Shown here: positions 9,723-18,274 of the stretch, in pieces
How the letters are laid out: every line of letters starts with the position of its first letter
How positions within the stretch are numbered: the first letter of the stretch is position 1
Origin: a virus
IMG/VR virus record: IMGVR_UViG_3300030117_004379
Coordinates: 1 to 24,655 of that record
Direction: 5' to 3' (one strand)
DNA length: 24,655 nucleotides
Made by a program: the position numbers and the translations under genes
The notes under the pieces: model-generated
What the model was told of the DNA's origin: nothing
The model's input: the letters and a program-made list of their open reading frames with translations, nothing else
The model's database searches: none

Positions 9723-12455
9723 ATGGCTGTCGCTGCTGCTGATTTTTACACATATGCTAGAGCTACTGGTACTCCATTACCTAAGACTAAGCAAGAAGAG
9801 GCACAATTAACGCCAGCTGTGGATAAGTGGAAAAGATCTAGAACAAAAGCACCAGAACGACAAGAAGATTCAAACGCAATTAGAAATATCCTTGGAACAG
9901 GAGCAGTTGCTGCAGGATTAGCAGGTGCAGCGGCATATGGTTATAGACGTGGATGGGGAGATACCCCTGGAAGACCAGGTGATGGTCCAACACCAAAAGG
10001 ATCACCTAGTCCTGTAACTCCTGGAGGTGATTTACCTTCTGATATTCCTGTTCGTTTATATAAAGACGATCAAAGAGGTATTCAAGTTGGTAAACAAGGA
10101 AACTTATATAGAACACAACCAGTTGATATAAAAGAACAACCTCAATTTCAGACTGAAGTTATAAATACAGCAGGTCAAGAAAGGGATTGGCGGATTGCTT
10201 ATATCAAAGGAAGAGAAGATGGCTTATCTGATGCAGATGCAGTTTTATATGCAAAAAGAACAGTAGGTCAGCCAATTAAAGAAGGTTACTATCCTGGTCC
10301 AGAGACAGAGCATAGACAACATCTATCAACATTAAAAACAAGTAGTCCTATTAATCCTCGTGCTTATATTGAAAAAACTGGAGCTATAGAGCCTACAGTA
10401 CAAGTAACTAAGACAGAAACACTTAATCCTTGGGATGCTCCTTTTGTTAGACAAGGAACAACCTCAGTAACTAATGTTGATACTCCTAAAGATCTTTTAG
10501 CTTTACCTGCTGCACCGACATATATAGATACAACTTCACCTGAACAGTTATATGTACAAAAGAAATTAGCAGAATTACAAACAGGTCCAAAAGCTTTGGA
10601 ATCCTTGGGTGATGAACAAATAGATGTAATACGTGGAACAGTAGCAAATTCTAAGTTATATCCTGATACGACAAGTGAAGTACGTCGTCAAGAAGCAAGG
10701 ATGAGAAGTAATGACAAGATTGCTAAAGAAGGTATTGATGAATTATTAGGAAGGGAATTTCTTGACGATACTTTAGTTGAACAACAGAAAACTATTGGTC
10801 CAGAACTAACTGAACAAACACTTGAATCTGCTAATAGTGGTTATGAGCAGATGGATGATGCATTCGATAGATCTGTTCAAAGAGATACAGATTCTATTGC
10901 TGTTGGTAGCCAAGCAGTCGAATTAGAAAAAACTCAACAGGCATTATTATCTCAAGCACAACTAGATAAAATTAATCGAGTAGGAATTACAGGTTCACGT
11001 ATTGCTGGTCCTAGTAATATTCAAAGAGGTTCGGTAAGACCTGGACAAAGAGAATTACCAATTGTTTATAGTACTCAAGAAAAAATTAATCCTACATTAA
11101 AAAGTGAACTTATTAATGAAGGGCCAACGTATACCTCGGTAGATGAACATTTAGCACGTTTTGAACCTGTACCAGAAAATGTTTCATTAGATCCTTTAGA
11201 AAAAGATCTTATAGAAGCTCGTGCCATGGCAGAGTTAAGTCAAAGAGAAGAAGAATTAATAAAAAGTGGATTAAGACCTGTTACTAAAGGAGGTCAACCA
11301 ACTATCAGATTTGATAATGCAAGAGCAGCTGGATGGACTAGTAAACAATACACTCCAATAAGTATCACTAGTAGTCGTTTTCAAGAAAATGCTTCAATGC
11401 CGAAAACATTAAGAGAAGCATTAGGACAAGAATCAGGAAGAGTATTTTATGAAGTAGATCAACGAGGAGAAATAATTCCAGAAACTGTACAAATACGTGG
11501 AGAACGTCCTGAAGTAATTAGACAACCAAAAAGTGGAGGTGGTAGAAAAACAGCAGAAGTACCTGGACCTAATCCTAATAGTGAATTAGATAGATTAATA
11601 AGAGAAGCACAACAAGGAACGGGTTCAGGATTATTAGATAGTAGAAAAATGAAAACAAGACAAACAAGATATATAGGAGAAGAAATAGAACCTGAAAGAC
11701 AATATTATGGATACAGAATTACTGATACAGGTGGTTTAGAAACTTCTCCTCGTATAGATACAGATGGAGTAGGTGATGCTGTAAGTGGAAGAACTATTGG
11801 TCCTTATGGTATTGAAAATCAAAATACATCACCAAAAGAATGGACAAATAAATCACATGCTATTACTTCTATTGCACCATCAGCCAGTCCACGTTCATGG
11901 ACACCAGCAGCAGGTACAGCAGGAAATGAAAATGTAAATATTGTAATTTCAGGAAGTAGAGATTATACAAATTATCCTGAATTTGTTCAAAAGACAGATC
12001 AGATAATTAGAGAAATGAATATACCTGCTAATAAAAAAATTACCATTGTTGAAGGAGGAGCAAAAGGAGCTGATAAATTAGCTGAACGTTATGCAAGAGA
12101 AAGAGGATATGGTCTTGTAGTAAAACCAGCTGATTGGAGTAAAGGAGGAACTTTAAAATATCCAGAATATGATAAATCTGCAGGACCTAGAAGAAATGAA
12201 GAAATGGCTGAAATGGGTGATGTAGGTATTGCATTCCCTGGAGGAAAAGGTACTAGTAATTTTGTAAAAACAATGGCTAGAAAAAAAGGTAAGCCTGTTT
12301 ATTACGCTAGTGAAATAACAGAAGCAACTCCCGAAAGTAAGAGAGCAATGGAAGCAAGCGAAGAGATTAGAAAGATTTATAGTAGTGGTAGACCTGATGC
12401 CCAACAGCAAGTACAGGCTTATATACAAGGTCTTCGTAAAGGACAGCAATTCTGA
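9723..12455 (+). CDS. 910-aa virion-type protein with C-terminal SLOG (DUF2493/YspA-like) domain
   Basis: ATG at 9723 opens the rightward module. The N-terminus has a short Gly/Ala-rich membrane-like segment (TGAVAAGLAGAAAYGYRRG, about residues 58-76). Roughly residues 80-730 are polar, low-complexity and probably mostly disordered or extended. Residues about 738-865 form a clear SLOG-superfamily domain of DUF2493/YspA type: VISGSRDY (G744, R746, D747), VEGGAKGADKLAERYARERG (from V776), GPRRNEEMAEMGD (from G821) and AFPGGKGTSN (from A837). SLOG domains bind nucleotides or nucleotide-like ligands. The fusion suggests a sensor or nucleotide-processing unit carried by a virion or ejected protein; that role is inferred. 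A short tail follows (QQQVQAYIQGLRKGQQF). Confidence 0.8.
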   Translation: MAVAAADFYTYARATGTPLPKTKQEEAQLTPAVDKWKRSRTKAPERQEDSNAIRNILGTGAVAAGLAGAAAYGYRRGWGDTPGRPGDGPTPKGSPSPVTPGGDLPSDIPVRLYKDDQRGIQVGKQGNLYRTQPVDIKEQPQFQTEVINTAGQERDWRIAYIKGREDGLSDADAVLYAKRTVGQPIKEGYYPGPETEHRQHLSTLKTSSPINPRAYIEKTGAIEPTVQVTKTETLNPWDAPFVRQGTTSVTNVDTPKDLLALPAAPTYIDTTSPEQLYVQKKLAELQTGPKALESLGDEQIDVIRGTVANSKLYPDTTSEVRRQEARMRSNDKIAKEGIDELLGREFLDDTLVEQQKTIGPELTEQTLESANSGYEQMDDAFDRSVQRDTDSIAVGSQAVELEKTQQALLSQAQLDKINRVGITGSRIAGPSNIQRGSVRPGQRELPIVYSTQEKINPTLKSELINEGPTYTSVDEHLARFEPVPENVSLDPLEKDLIEARAMAELSQREEELIKSGLRPVTKGGQPTIRFDNARAAGWTSKQYTPISITSSRFQENASMPKTLREALGQESGRVFYEVDQRGEIIPETVQIRGERPEVIRQPKSGGGRKTAEVPGPNPNSELDRLIREAQQGTGSGLLDSRKMKTRQTRYIGEEIEPERQYYGYRITDTGGLETSPRIDTDGVGDAVSGRTIGPYGIENQNTSPKEWTNKSHAITSIAPSASPRSWTPAAGTAGNENVNIVISGSRDYTNYPEFVQKTDQIIREMNIPANKKITIVEGGAKGADKLAERYARERGYGLVVKPADWSKGGTLKYPEYDKSAGPRRNEEMAEMGDVGIAFPGGKGTSNFVKTMARKKGKPVYYASEITEATPESKRAMEASEEIRKIYSSGRPDAQQQVQAYIQGLRKGQQF

Positions 12456-12457
12456 TT

Positions 12458-12685
12458 ATGGCTAATAAAAAGAAAAAGGATAAAAAGAAAAAAGAATGGA
12501 TTGGAGATGCAATCGAACGTCCTGGTACTTTTACAGCTAAGGCTAAAAAGAAAGGAATAACATCTGCACAGCTTCAAGAAAACGTTTTATCTAATCCTGA
12601 TGATTACGATGAAAAGACTGTAAAACAAGCGAACTTACGTAAGACATTAGTTAGAGTAAATAAAAATAAGAAATCTAAAAAATAA
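12458..12685 (+). CDS. Lysine-rich mini-protein, 75 aa
   Basis: ATG at 12458, 2 bp after the 910-codon gene. It has a run of Lys at the start (MANKKKKDKKKKEWIGDAIE), then RPGTFTAKAKKKGITSAQLQ and a basic end (RVNKNKKSKK). The central RPG.[FL]TAKAKK.G motif is one I associate with short basic proteins encoded among podovirus-like structural genes. The likely role is nucleic-acid binding or DNA condensation in the virion, inferred from charge. Its stop overlaps the next ATG (TAATG). Confidence 0.75.
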   Translation: MANKKKKDKKKKEWIGDAIERPGTFTAKAKKKGITSAQLQENVLSNPDDYDEKTVKQANLRKTLVRVNKNKKSKK

Positions 12686-13347
12686 TGGTAAAAGACGCTC
12701 GCTTTGATTTAGGCAGATACGTTAGTAATCCTTTTAATAAAAGAGGACATATACCGAAACGACTAGATTTTAATGAACTGTTTGTATCAAAAGCTAAGGA
12801 AGGAGAATATCCTTGGAACCCTTCACGATTTGGTTCAAGCGATTTATTAAAGAAAGCACAAAGCAGAAAGATGACTCTGAACCCAGAGTTAAACTTTGTC
12901 GGTAATTCTCCTTTCTTTGATCAAGATGGGGAGCAAATGGCTCCTAATGATTATGAAATGTTTGAAGGTCTTGGAAGATTTAAAAGACCTTTTGATTATG
13001 ACTTTGAAGAAGGCAGAGCACGTACTAATAATCGACCACAAACACAGCCAGATTTTAATCCTGAATGGATGGAAGCTTATCGTTTAAGTCCAACTTTAAA
13101 TCCTGGAGAAATGTCGAAGAACCCAATGCCTCGCATGCGTGACCCTGATCCAAATGGTTACTTAATGGCAATGGCAGAACAACGTGCAAAATCAGAAGTT
13201 GAAGATGATCCAGATATATCTGATCTACTAGCTAGAGGTAATCAAGTTGTATCTGAACAGAAAGCAGCAACGGAACAAAAGGAAGGACAAGAAACAGTTG
13301 AAGAAGCTGAGAGTAGTCCAGATAAAATAAAAGGAACGGAGAAATAG
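12685..13347 (+). CDS. Probable virion-associated protein, 220 aa
   Basis: ATG at 12685 overlaps the upstream stop. The sequence is Pro/Asn/Arg-rich with little predicted core (DLGRYVSNPFNKRGHIPKRL, then GLGRFKRPFDYDFEEGRART and SPTLNPGEMSKNPMPRMRDP). The C-terminus is a long acidic, Glu/Gln-rich helix. It may be a flexible linker or scaffold-like factor. No family recognised. It is followed 1 bp later by the next gene. Confidence 0.7.
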   Translation: MVKDARFDLGRYVSNPFNKRGHIPKRLDFNELFVSKAKEGEYPWNPSRFGSSDLLKKAQSRKMTLNPELNFVGNSPFFDQDGEQMAPNDYEMFEGLGRFKRPFDYDFEEGRARTNNRPQTQPDFNPEWMEAYRLSPTLNPGEMSKNPMPRMRDPDPNGYLMAMAEQRAKSEVEDDPDISDLLARGNQVVSEQKAATEQKEGQETVEEAESSPDKIKGTEK

Positions 13348-13348
13348 A

Positions 13349-13915
13349 ATGAGACAAGTATTAACAGCACTTAAATATTTTAAGCCGCCAGCTTCTGCAG
13401 GAGGTTTAACAAAAGAATTATTACTCCAATCATTACCTGGTGCTTTAGCTTCTGGTGGTTTAACAGGAATAATGACAGGAGATCCTATGGCTGGTTTAGC
13501 TGTAGGAGGAACTGATTTACTTGGTAGTACAGCAATAGCTAGAGTTTTAGGAAGTAGAAGATTGAATACAAAATTAGCAAAAATGGGTGCTCCTAATTTA
13601 GGTATAAAAAGCCCATTAGGAGGTAGATGGGGAAAAGTAGAACTAGATGACGGCACTATGGGTCCTAGTAGATATTTAACAAGTGTTCCTCAAAACATAG
13701 GAATTATGGGTACAACCTTTATGACTCCTATGCTTGTTGAACCAATGTTTGCTAAAAAGCAACAACAACTTGCAGGACAAGGAGCAACAACTGCACAGCA
13801 ATTAACACAAAGACAAAATGTTAATCAGTCACTTATGACTGGTCCAATGTCTGCAGGAACGATGTTTCAATTAGCAGGAACTCCAGTTCCTAATGATGTC
13901 AGAGGAATCTACTAA
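13349..13915 (+). CDS. Gly-rich membrane-interacting virion-type protein, 188 aa
   Basis: ATG at 13349, stop overlapping the next ATG (TAATG). After a basic N-terminus (MRQVLTALKYFKPPASAGGL) there is a glycine-zipper stretch (ALASGGLTGIMTGDPMAGLA, then VGGTDLLGSTAIARVLG), and later a Met-rich hydrophobic stretch (IGIMGTTFMTPMLVEPMF). The C-terminus is Gln/Thr-rich. The TGDP.[AG]GL..[AG]GG element recurs in the gene at 14961. Such proteins often form internal-core or ejection channels in short-tailed phages; this is inferred. Confidence 0.7.
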   Translation: MRQVLTALKYFKPPASAGGLTKELLLQSLPGALASGGLTGIMTGDPMAGLAVGGTDLLGSTAIARVLGSRRLNTKLAKMGAPNLGIKSPLGGRWGKVELDDGTMGPSRYLTSVPQNIGIMGTTFMTPMLVEPMFAKKQQQLAGQGATTAQQLTQRQNVNQSLMTGPMSAGTMFQLAGTPVPNDVRGIY

Positions 13916-14910
13916 TGGCACGTAGAGATTTTTTACAAGATCTTGTAGAAGATATAGCTTCTGGTTATAAGATTGGAGAAAGAGCGACTTATGACGCTAA
14001 GAAAAGACGTGGTTCTTATAGACATAGTGTTTTTGATCCTCGCTTTGCGAAGGATATGTTTGAAGGTACAGAAGGATATACAACACAAGAAGGTGCAAAA
14101 GTTTCAGGTACTAGAAAGTTAAAAAATCCTGCTGAATTTTTAGGAGCTTATGGTGCTCGTTTAGCAACAGATTTAGGTTCTGATGCATCTCGTCAATTCC
14201 TTTGGAGATATAACCATCCAATGGCTTTAGCAGAACTTGCAGGTAATACGGTTATAGGTGAAGAAGGAATGGCAAGATTAGATTCATTAACTCCTACTCA
14301 AAAAGCAGGGATCATGAGTGTATCTGTTGGTATGCCAGCTTTTGCTTCTATGGGTACTATTGATGCAACAAATCCTGGTGAACTATTTAGACCTAAAGGT
14401 TATTCACAAAACTATCCAGGAGTAGGTTCAGACGATAGACGAAAAACAGAACAACCTGGACTTGAAGCAATTGATCGTTTTGTTTTAGGTCGTAGAGGTA
14501 AACCTCTTAAGTATGAAGATGCTAAAAAAGATATACCAAATTTAACTCCTCAAAAATATGGTGAGTTTTTAAGAAACCATTATCAAGATAGAGGTTTAAC
14601 AGGTCTTGGATTATTTAAATTTACTGGTGAAAATATAGAAGGACATCCTGAAGCAAGAGTATTAGGATTTCCTATTGGCTTACAAGGCGTTGGAGCTGTT
14701 GCTGGTGGTGCTTTAGGTGCTAGAACAGGTTTGAATCCAAGAGCAAAAGCTAGTGGTGTTAAACCTTTAATTAAACCTAGATATATTGCACTTAGAGGAG
14801 GAGCAGGTGCATTAGCTGGTATGGCTGCTGGAAAACTTACAAATATGGCAATTGCGTCAGCGAATAGACCTAAGTATCCATCTACTTATGAATACACTCA
14901 GGGACAATAA
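13915..14910 (+). CDS. Virion-type protein with C-terminal Gly-zipper, 331 aa
   Basis: ATG at 13915 overlaps the upstream stop. The basic N-terminal region (MARRDFLQDLVEDIASGYKI, then AKKRRGSYRHSVFDPRFAKD) is followed by a helical central domain. Near the C-terminus lie two Gly/Ala zippers (LQGVGAVAGGALGARTG and RGGAGALAGMAAGKLTN). It probably belongs to the same internal-virion or ejection set as its neighbours. No enzyme motif seen. Confidence 0.7.
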   Translation: MARRDFLQDLVEDIASGYKIGERATYDAKKRRGSYRHSVFDPRFAKDMFEGTEGYTTQEGAKVSGTRKLKNPAEFLGAYGARLATDLGSDASRQFLWRYNHPMALAELAGNTVIGEEGMARLDSLTPTQKAGIMSVSVGMPAFASMGTIDATNPGELFRPKGYSQNYPGVGSDDRRKTEQPGLEAIDRFVLGRRGKPLKYEDAKKDIPNLTPQKYGEFLRNHYQDRGLTGLGLFKFTGENIEGHPEARVLGFPIGLQGVGAVAGGALGARTGLNPRAKASGVKPLIKPRYIALRGGAGALAGMAAGKLTNMAIASANRPKYPSTYEYTQGQ

Positions 14911-14912
14911 TT

Positions 14913-14960
14913 ATGCTGATAAAATTAAAGTTAGGACAAGCCTGTATAGATGTTACTTAA
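14913..14960 (+). CDS. Possible 15-aa leader peptide directly abutting the next gene
   Basis: ATG CTG ... ACT TAA at 14913-14960 encodes MLIKLKLGQACIDVT, and its stop touches the next ATG at 14961 with no gap. There is no strong ribosome-binding site. A similar arrangement occurs at 16242. It could couple translation or be chance. Confidence 0.25.
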   Translation: MLIKLKLGQACIDVT

Positions 14961-15578
14961 ATGAACAATAATTGGGATTGGCAAGGCGTTTATGATCAAT
15001 TAACTTTTGAACAGTTAATGAATCAAGCCCGTAGGGGTAAACAAAGTGTTGGACAAGTATTAAGACATACTTTTCCACAGACAGGTGCAAGGATAGGTGG
15101 TAGTGGTTTAGTTGCGATGGGATCTAGAAGAATCCCATTAATTGCAGGTGGATTACAAGCATTAACTGGTGATCCTGTAGGTGGTCTTGGTACAGCAGGT
15201 GGTGGAGTTGCAGGTGCAATGATAGGTCAAGCTCTTATTCCTATTCCTGGAGTAGGTGCAGTAGTTGGAGGTCTTGTAGGTTCTCAAGTTGGTCAAGGAA
15301 TTACAAGAGGAGCACAAAGACTTGCAGGAAACGTAGTTGGTATAGATCCTACTGATCCTTTAAGTGGACCTGATTGGAATCTTGGTGGTATTGCATTAAC
15401 TCCTTATGCAAAAACAAAGAAAAGGACAAAACGTGGATTAGAGATAGCTAATATGCAATTACCTTTGTATAACGAAATTGCTAATAAAGAACTTGAGAGA
15501 AAAATGAAAAGAGATTCTCTACAGCAAACTTCTCAGATAGTTAGCAATATCTATTCATCTAATCCATACATGAGGTAA
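14961..15578 (+). CDS. Gly-zipper membrane-channel-like virion protein, 205 aa
   Basis: ATG at 14961. The N-terminal 50 residues are polar (MNNNWDWQGVYDQLTFEQLM). Then comes a long glycine-zipper region, about residues 50-115 (GGLQALTGDPVGGLGTAGGG, VAGAMIGQALIPIPGVGAVV, GGLVGSQVGQG), able to pack as membrane helices. The C-terminus is basic and helical. Alternating G..G..G helices are typical of pore-forming or ejection proteins that cross the host envelope. Confidence 0.7.
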   Translation: MNNNWDWQGVYDQLTFEQLMNQARRGKQSVGQVLRHTFPQTGARIGGSGLVAMGSRRIPLIAGGLQALTGDPVGGLGTAGGGVAGAMIGQALIPIPGVGAVVGGLVGSQVGQGITRGAQRLAGNVVGIDPTDPLSGPDWNLGGIALTPYAKTKKRTKRGLEIANMQLPLYNEIANKELERKMKRDSLQQTSQIVSNIYSSNPYMR

Positions 15579-15583
15579 TAAAA

Positions 15584-16225
15584 ATGGGAAGAAAATCAGG
15601 ACCACAACGAAGAGCAGATCAAGCTGAAAGATTGCTTAAAAGTCAGCTTGAAAAAGAAGAAAAATTAAAACAACTTGGAATTACCAATTTAGCTGAAGGA
15701 AAGACTTCTATATTAGATGGACGTGTTATAGCTAAAGATAGACCAAGTGGATTTAATAGAGGACTTGCTGGAGTTGGCGATTGGGCAACTTTTGGTTATT
15801 GGGATTTTGATAGACAAGGGAATTTATTTGGTGGACAACATAGTAAATCAAAATATGGAGGACTTGCTGAAGGCTTAGAAAGAGATGGAGGTGATATTAA
15901 ACTTAAAAAAGGATTTGAATATATAGATCCTTTAGATCCAGATGCAGGAACACAAAAAGAAGGTACAAGAGAAGCAGAAGCACTTGAAAAAGAAATAGCA
16001 GCAGAAACTAGAAAAGAAGAATTAGGAATTAGAGGAGCTAATAGACAATTATTTAATGCACAGCTTGCAGCTATTCCAGACATCATGCTTAGAGGTGGAG
16101 AAGGTGTAGCAAAAATTTATAGCGATCAAGCAGCTAATACACTTCAATGGGCAGCGAATTTACCGAAATATAATTTACCTGCGATGAATTATACAGCTCT
16201 TAGAAATTATGGATTGGGCGGCTAG
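15584..16225 (+). CDS. Probable virion-associated helical protein, 213 aa
   Basis: ATG at 15584 with GAGG about 10 bp upstream, 5 bp after the previous stop. A charged N-terminal coiled helix (RRADQAERLLKSQLEKEEKL) leads into a mixed region (GVGDWATFGYWDFDRQGNLF) and a second helical region rich in Glu/Ala (TREAEALEKEIAAETRKEEL). No catalytic residues recognised. Confidence 0.65.
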   Translation: MGRKSGPQRRADQAERLLKSQLEKEEKLKQLGITNLAEGKTSILDGRVIAKDRPSGFNRGLAGVGDWATFGYWDFDRQGNLFGGQHSKSKYGGLAEGLERDGGDIKLKKGFEYIDPLDPDAGTQKEGTREAEALEKEIAAETRKEELGIRGANRQLFNAQLAAIPDIMLRGGEGVAKIYSDQAANTLQWAANLPKYNLPAMNYTALRNYGLGG

Positions 16226-16241
16226 ACTTACGGGAGTTAAA

Positions 16242-16274
16242 ATGTTATATAGCATCACAGGAGGAAGCCAATAA
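16242..16274 (+). CDS. Possible 10-aa leader peptide directly abutting the next gene
   Basis: MLYSITGGSQ is encoded at 16242-16274. GGGAG lies 7 bp before its ATG, and its TAA touches the next ATG. Its codons contain the AGGAGGAA ribosome-binding site of the next gene. The design suits translational coupling; confidence is limited by length. Confidence 0.3.
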   Translation: MLYSITGGSQ

Positions 16275-16769
16275 ATGCTGGGCGCACTTTTTGCATCTAA
16301 AGGTTTTGCAGCTGCTGCTCCTATTATTGGTGCAGGTATCACTGGTATTTTTGGTGCTCGTGCTGCTGCACAACAAGCTAGAGCAGGTCTTGCTTCAGCT
16401 AAAGCAGCAGATTGGAGAGCAGAACAAAGTATTCTTGCTAATAGAGATACAGCTAAGTTTGGATTAGGTGCTCAGATCTATCAAAACTTATTTAATGAAA
16501 GAAGAGCAAATAAAGATTTAGCAAGACAAAAAGATGCAGCAAGATGGGGAGAAGAGGTATTAGCACCCTTATCAAATCGAAATCAAATAGATTTGTTTGA
16601 AAGGAAAGTTGCAGCGGAGTCTTCTCCAGAAGCGACTAAGTTAAGAAAGCGAATGAAAAGAGAAGATTTTGCAAATAAAATGCTAACAGCGAATGCAAAT
16701 CTATCAGGAATATTTGGTCCTACTTCTCAAGATCAAATGTATAAGTCACATCTAGGAATGTTTGGTTAA
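16275..16769 (+). CDS. Ala/Gly-rich virion-type protein, 164 aa
   Basis: ATG at 16275, AGGAGGAA about 10 bp upstream. The N-terminal hydrophobic segment (MLGALFASKGFAAAAPIIGA, then GITGIFGARAAAQQARAGLA) is followed by a long charged helix (AKAADWRAEQSILANRDTAK and on). Such an N-terminal hairpin plus coiled region resembles internal virion proteins of short-tailed phages. Assignment by composition only. Confidence 0.65.
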   Translation: MLGALFASKGFAAAAPIIGAGITGIFGARAAAQQARAGLASAKAADWRAEQSILANRDTAKFGLGAQIYQNLFNERRANKDLARQKDAARWGEEVLAPLSNRNQIDLFERKVAAESSPEATKLRKRMKREDFANKMLTANANLSGIFGPTSQDQMYKSHLGMFG

Positions 16770-16771
16770 TC

Positions 16772-18265
16772 ATGACTTGTTCACTTACACATCTAAATGT
16801 TCTTTTGGCTGATGGGGAAACTAAACCTATCGGTCATTTAAAAGTAGGCGATAAAGTCGATACATTACATCAAGAAAGTTTTAAGCGTGGTAAATATAAA
16901 ATCCTTTCTATTAAGAAGGAAAAGTCTAAGTTACTTGCTTTAGATTTTGAAGGAGAAAAGATTGAATGTTATCCTAACCATCGCTTCTATTGTGAAAACA
17001 AACGTAAGTGGATTAAGGCTAAAGATTTAAACAGAGGAACTAAAGTACTTGGTTTAGATGGATATATTGAATTTACTGATCGTAAAAAGATTGGTGAAGG
17101 TGAGGTTATTCATTTAGATGTAGAAGGAGCACATACCTATGTTTCAGGTAAAGTTCTTTCTCATAACAAAGGTAACGTTACATATAATCCACCACCTCCA
17201 CCACCACCTGATAAGACTTTTGAAAACTATTTAAAGTATCAAAGGGAAAGAGATGAAGATGCAGAGTATAGAGATTGGCTAGGTGGTATTCAAAAGTATA
17301 AAGGTCAGAAAGGAAAACAAACTTCTGGTAGATCTGGATGGGATGCACATAAAGCAAGTGTACAAAATAAATTAAGTAAGAATTTAATTAGCTTTACACA
17401 AGCTGAAAAAGAATTAAAGGATTACGCTACTGATTACAACTTAGCTGCTGGAAGTATTAATTATTCTGGTGGTGATGATCCACGTCAGATGTGGGATCGT
17501 TATAAAGATAAAGATGCTCCTGAAGGTGGATGGACAACTTCTCCAACTTATGAAACACCAGATAGATGGAAAAATTGGAGTGTTAATAAAGCTTTAGGTG
17601 AGTTAGGTACTTTCTATCATGGTGGTGCTGCTACAACAGGTGGTACGACTGGTGGTACGACTGGTGGTACGACTGGAGGAACGACAGGAGGAACAACTGG
17701 TGGTGGTTTATTAGGACAAAGAAGAGATACAAATATCAAAGCAGCCTATGAAGAAATCTTAGGTCGTTCTGGTACTGCTGATGAAATAGCTAAAGCTAAA
17801 GAAAGATTTGGTTCTGGCTATTATTCTGATATTGATAGTTTTAAAACAGGTCTTACTTCAAGTTCTGAGTACAAGGATAAATTCCAACGTAGTTATTTAG
17901 AAAACTACTACGATACGATGTATGGCAAAGAGGAAAGAGATGCCTCTGGAGCACGTACAGGTACACGTACATTTAACTTTGATAAATCACTACTGCCAAG
18001 TTACTCAGGTGACTTAGAAGGTGATACAGGCGTTAAGATGCCTGATTGGAAAGATCAATATAAAGGTACTCCTGCAGAGATTGACTTTGCAATGGATAAC
18101 ATACGTGAATCACGTAAGTTCCTCTATAGTGCTGGCTTAACTAACTTACAAGGAAGTATTGATAAAGAAGTTCAAAAACTTAAGAACGAAGGTGGTAAGG
18201 AAATTACTAGGATTGGTAAAGAAGGCGATATGTATGCAAGTGTCGTTAACGCATTTAATTTCTAG
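16772..18265 (+). CDS. Protein with N-terminal Hint (intein-like) domain and a DUF4214-like segment, 497 aa
   Basis: ATG at 16772, 2 bp after the previous gene. Residues 3-132 form a Hint domain: C3 with SLTHLNVLLADG..IGHLKVGD.V, a block-B-like CYPNHRF (H70) and a terminal VLSHN (H131, N132). C3 and N132 are the catalytic positions of inteins and Hedgehog/BIL domains. The residue after N132 is Lys, not Cys/Ser/Thr, and only two residues precede C3, so splicing is unlikely but cleavage at N132 is possible. Downstream come seven prolines, a Thr/Gly repeat (about residues 289-312) and a segment like DUF4214 (AAYEEILGRSGTADEIAKAK, then GLTSSSEYKDKF). It is probably a virion surface or tail protein released or matured by the Hint domain. 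Confidence 0.8.
   Translation: MTCSLTHLNVLLADGETKPIGHLKVGDKVDTLHQESFKRGKYKILSIKKEKSKLLALDFEGEKIECYPNHRFYCENKRKWIKAKDLNRGTKVLGLDGYIEFTDRKKIGEGEVIHLDVEGAHTYVSGKVLSHNKGNVTYNPPPPPPPDKTFENYLKYQRERDEDAEYRDWLGGIQKYKGQKGKQTSGRSGWDAHKASVQNKLSKNLISFTQAEKELKDYATDYNLAAGSINYSGGDDPRQMWDRYKDKDAPEGGWTTSPTYETPDRWKNWSVNKALGELGTFYHGGAATTGGTTGGTTGGTTGGTTGGTTGGGLLGQRRDTNIKAAYEEILGRSGTADEIAKAKERFGSGYYSDIDSFKTGLTSSSEYKDKFQRSYLENYYDTMYGKEERDASGARTGTRTFNFDKSLLPSYSGDLEGDTGVKMPDWKDQYKGTPAEIDFAMDNIRESRKFLYSAGLTNLQGSIDKEVQKLKNEGGKEITRIGKEGDMYASVVNAFNF
17636..17707 (+). repeat. 12-bp tandem repeat (six copies) encoding Thr-Gly-Gly-Thr
   Basis: Six in-frame 12-bp units of the type ACTGGTGGTACG lie in the 16772 gene. Three are identical or nearly so; the others differ at third positions or by single bases. 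They encode a flexible TGGT linker and can expand or contract without shifting frame. Confidence 0.85.
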
Positions 18266-18274
18266 AAATACACT

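Noticed and set aside
12597-12603. CTGATGA motifs elsewhere (also 17778-17784 plus, 5084-5090 and near 7557 minus)
   Set aside because: They lie in coding sequence and lack the GAAA segment and pairing stems of a hammerhead.
13228-13656. 142-codon minus-strand frame in the late module
   Set aside because: It is a shadow of two coupled plus-strand genes and has low-complexity Pro/Ser/Leu composition.
16772-17170. Active protein-splicing intein
   Set aside because: No N-terminal extein beyond two residues and Lys instead of Cys/Ser/Thr after the terminal HN.
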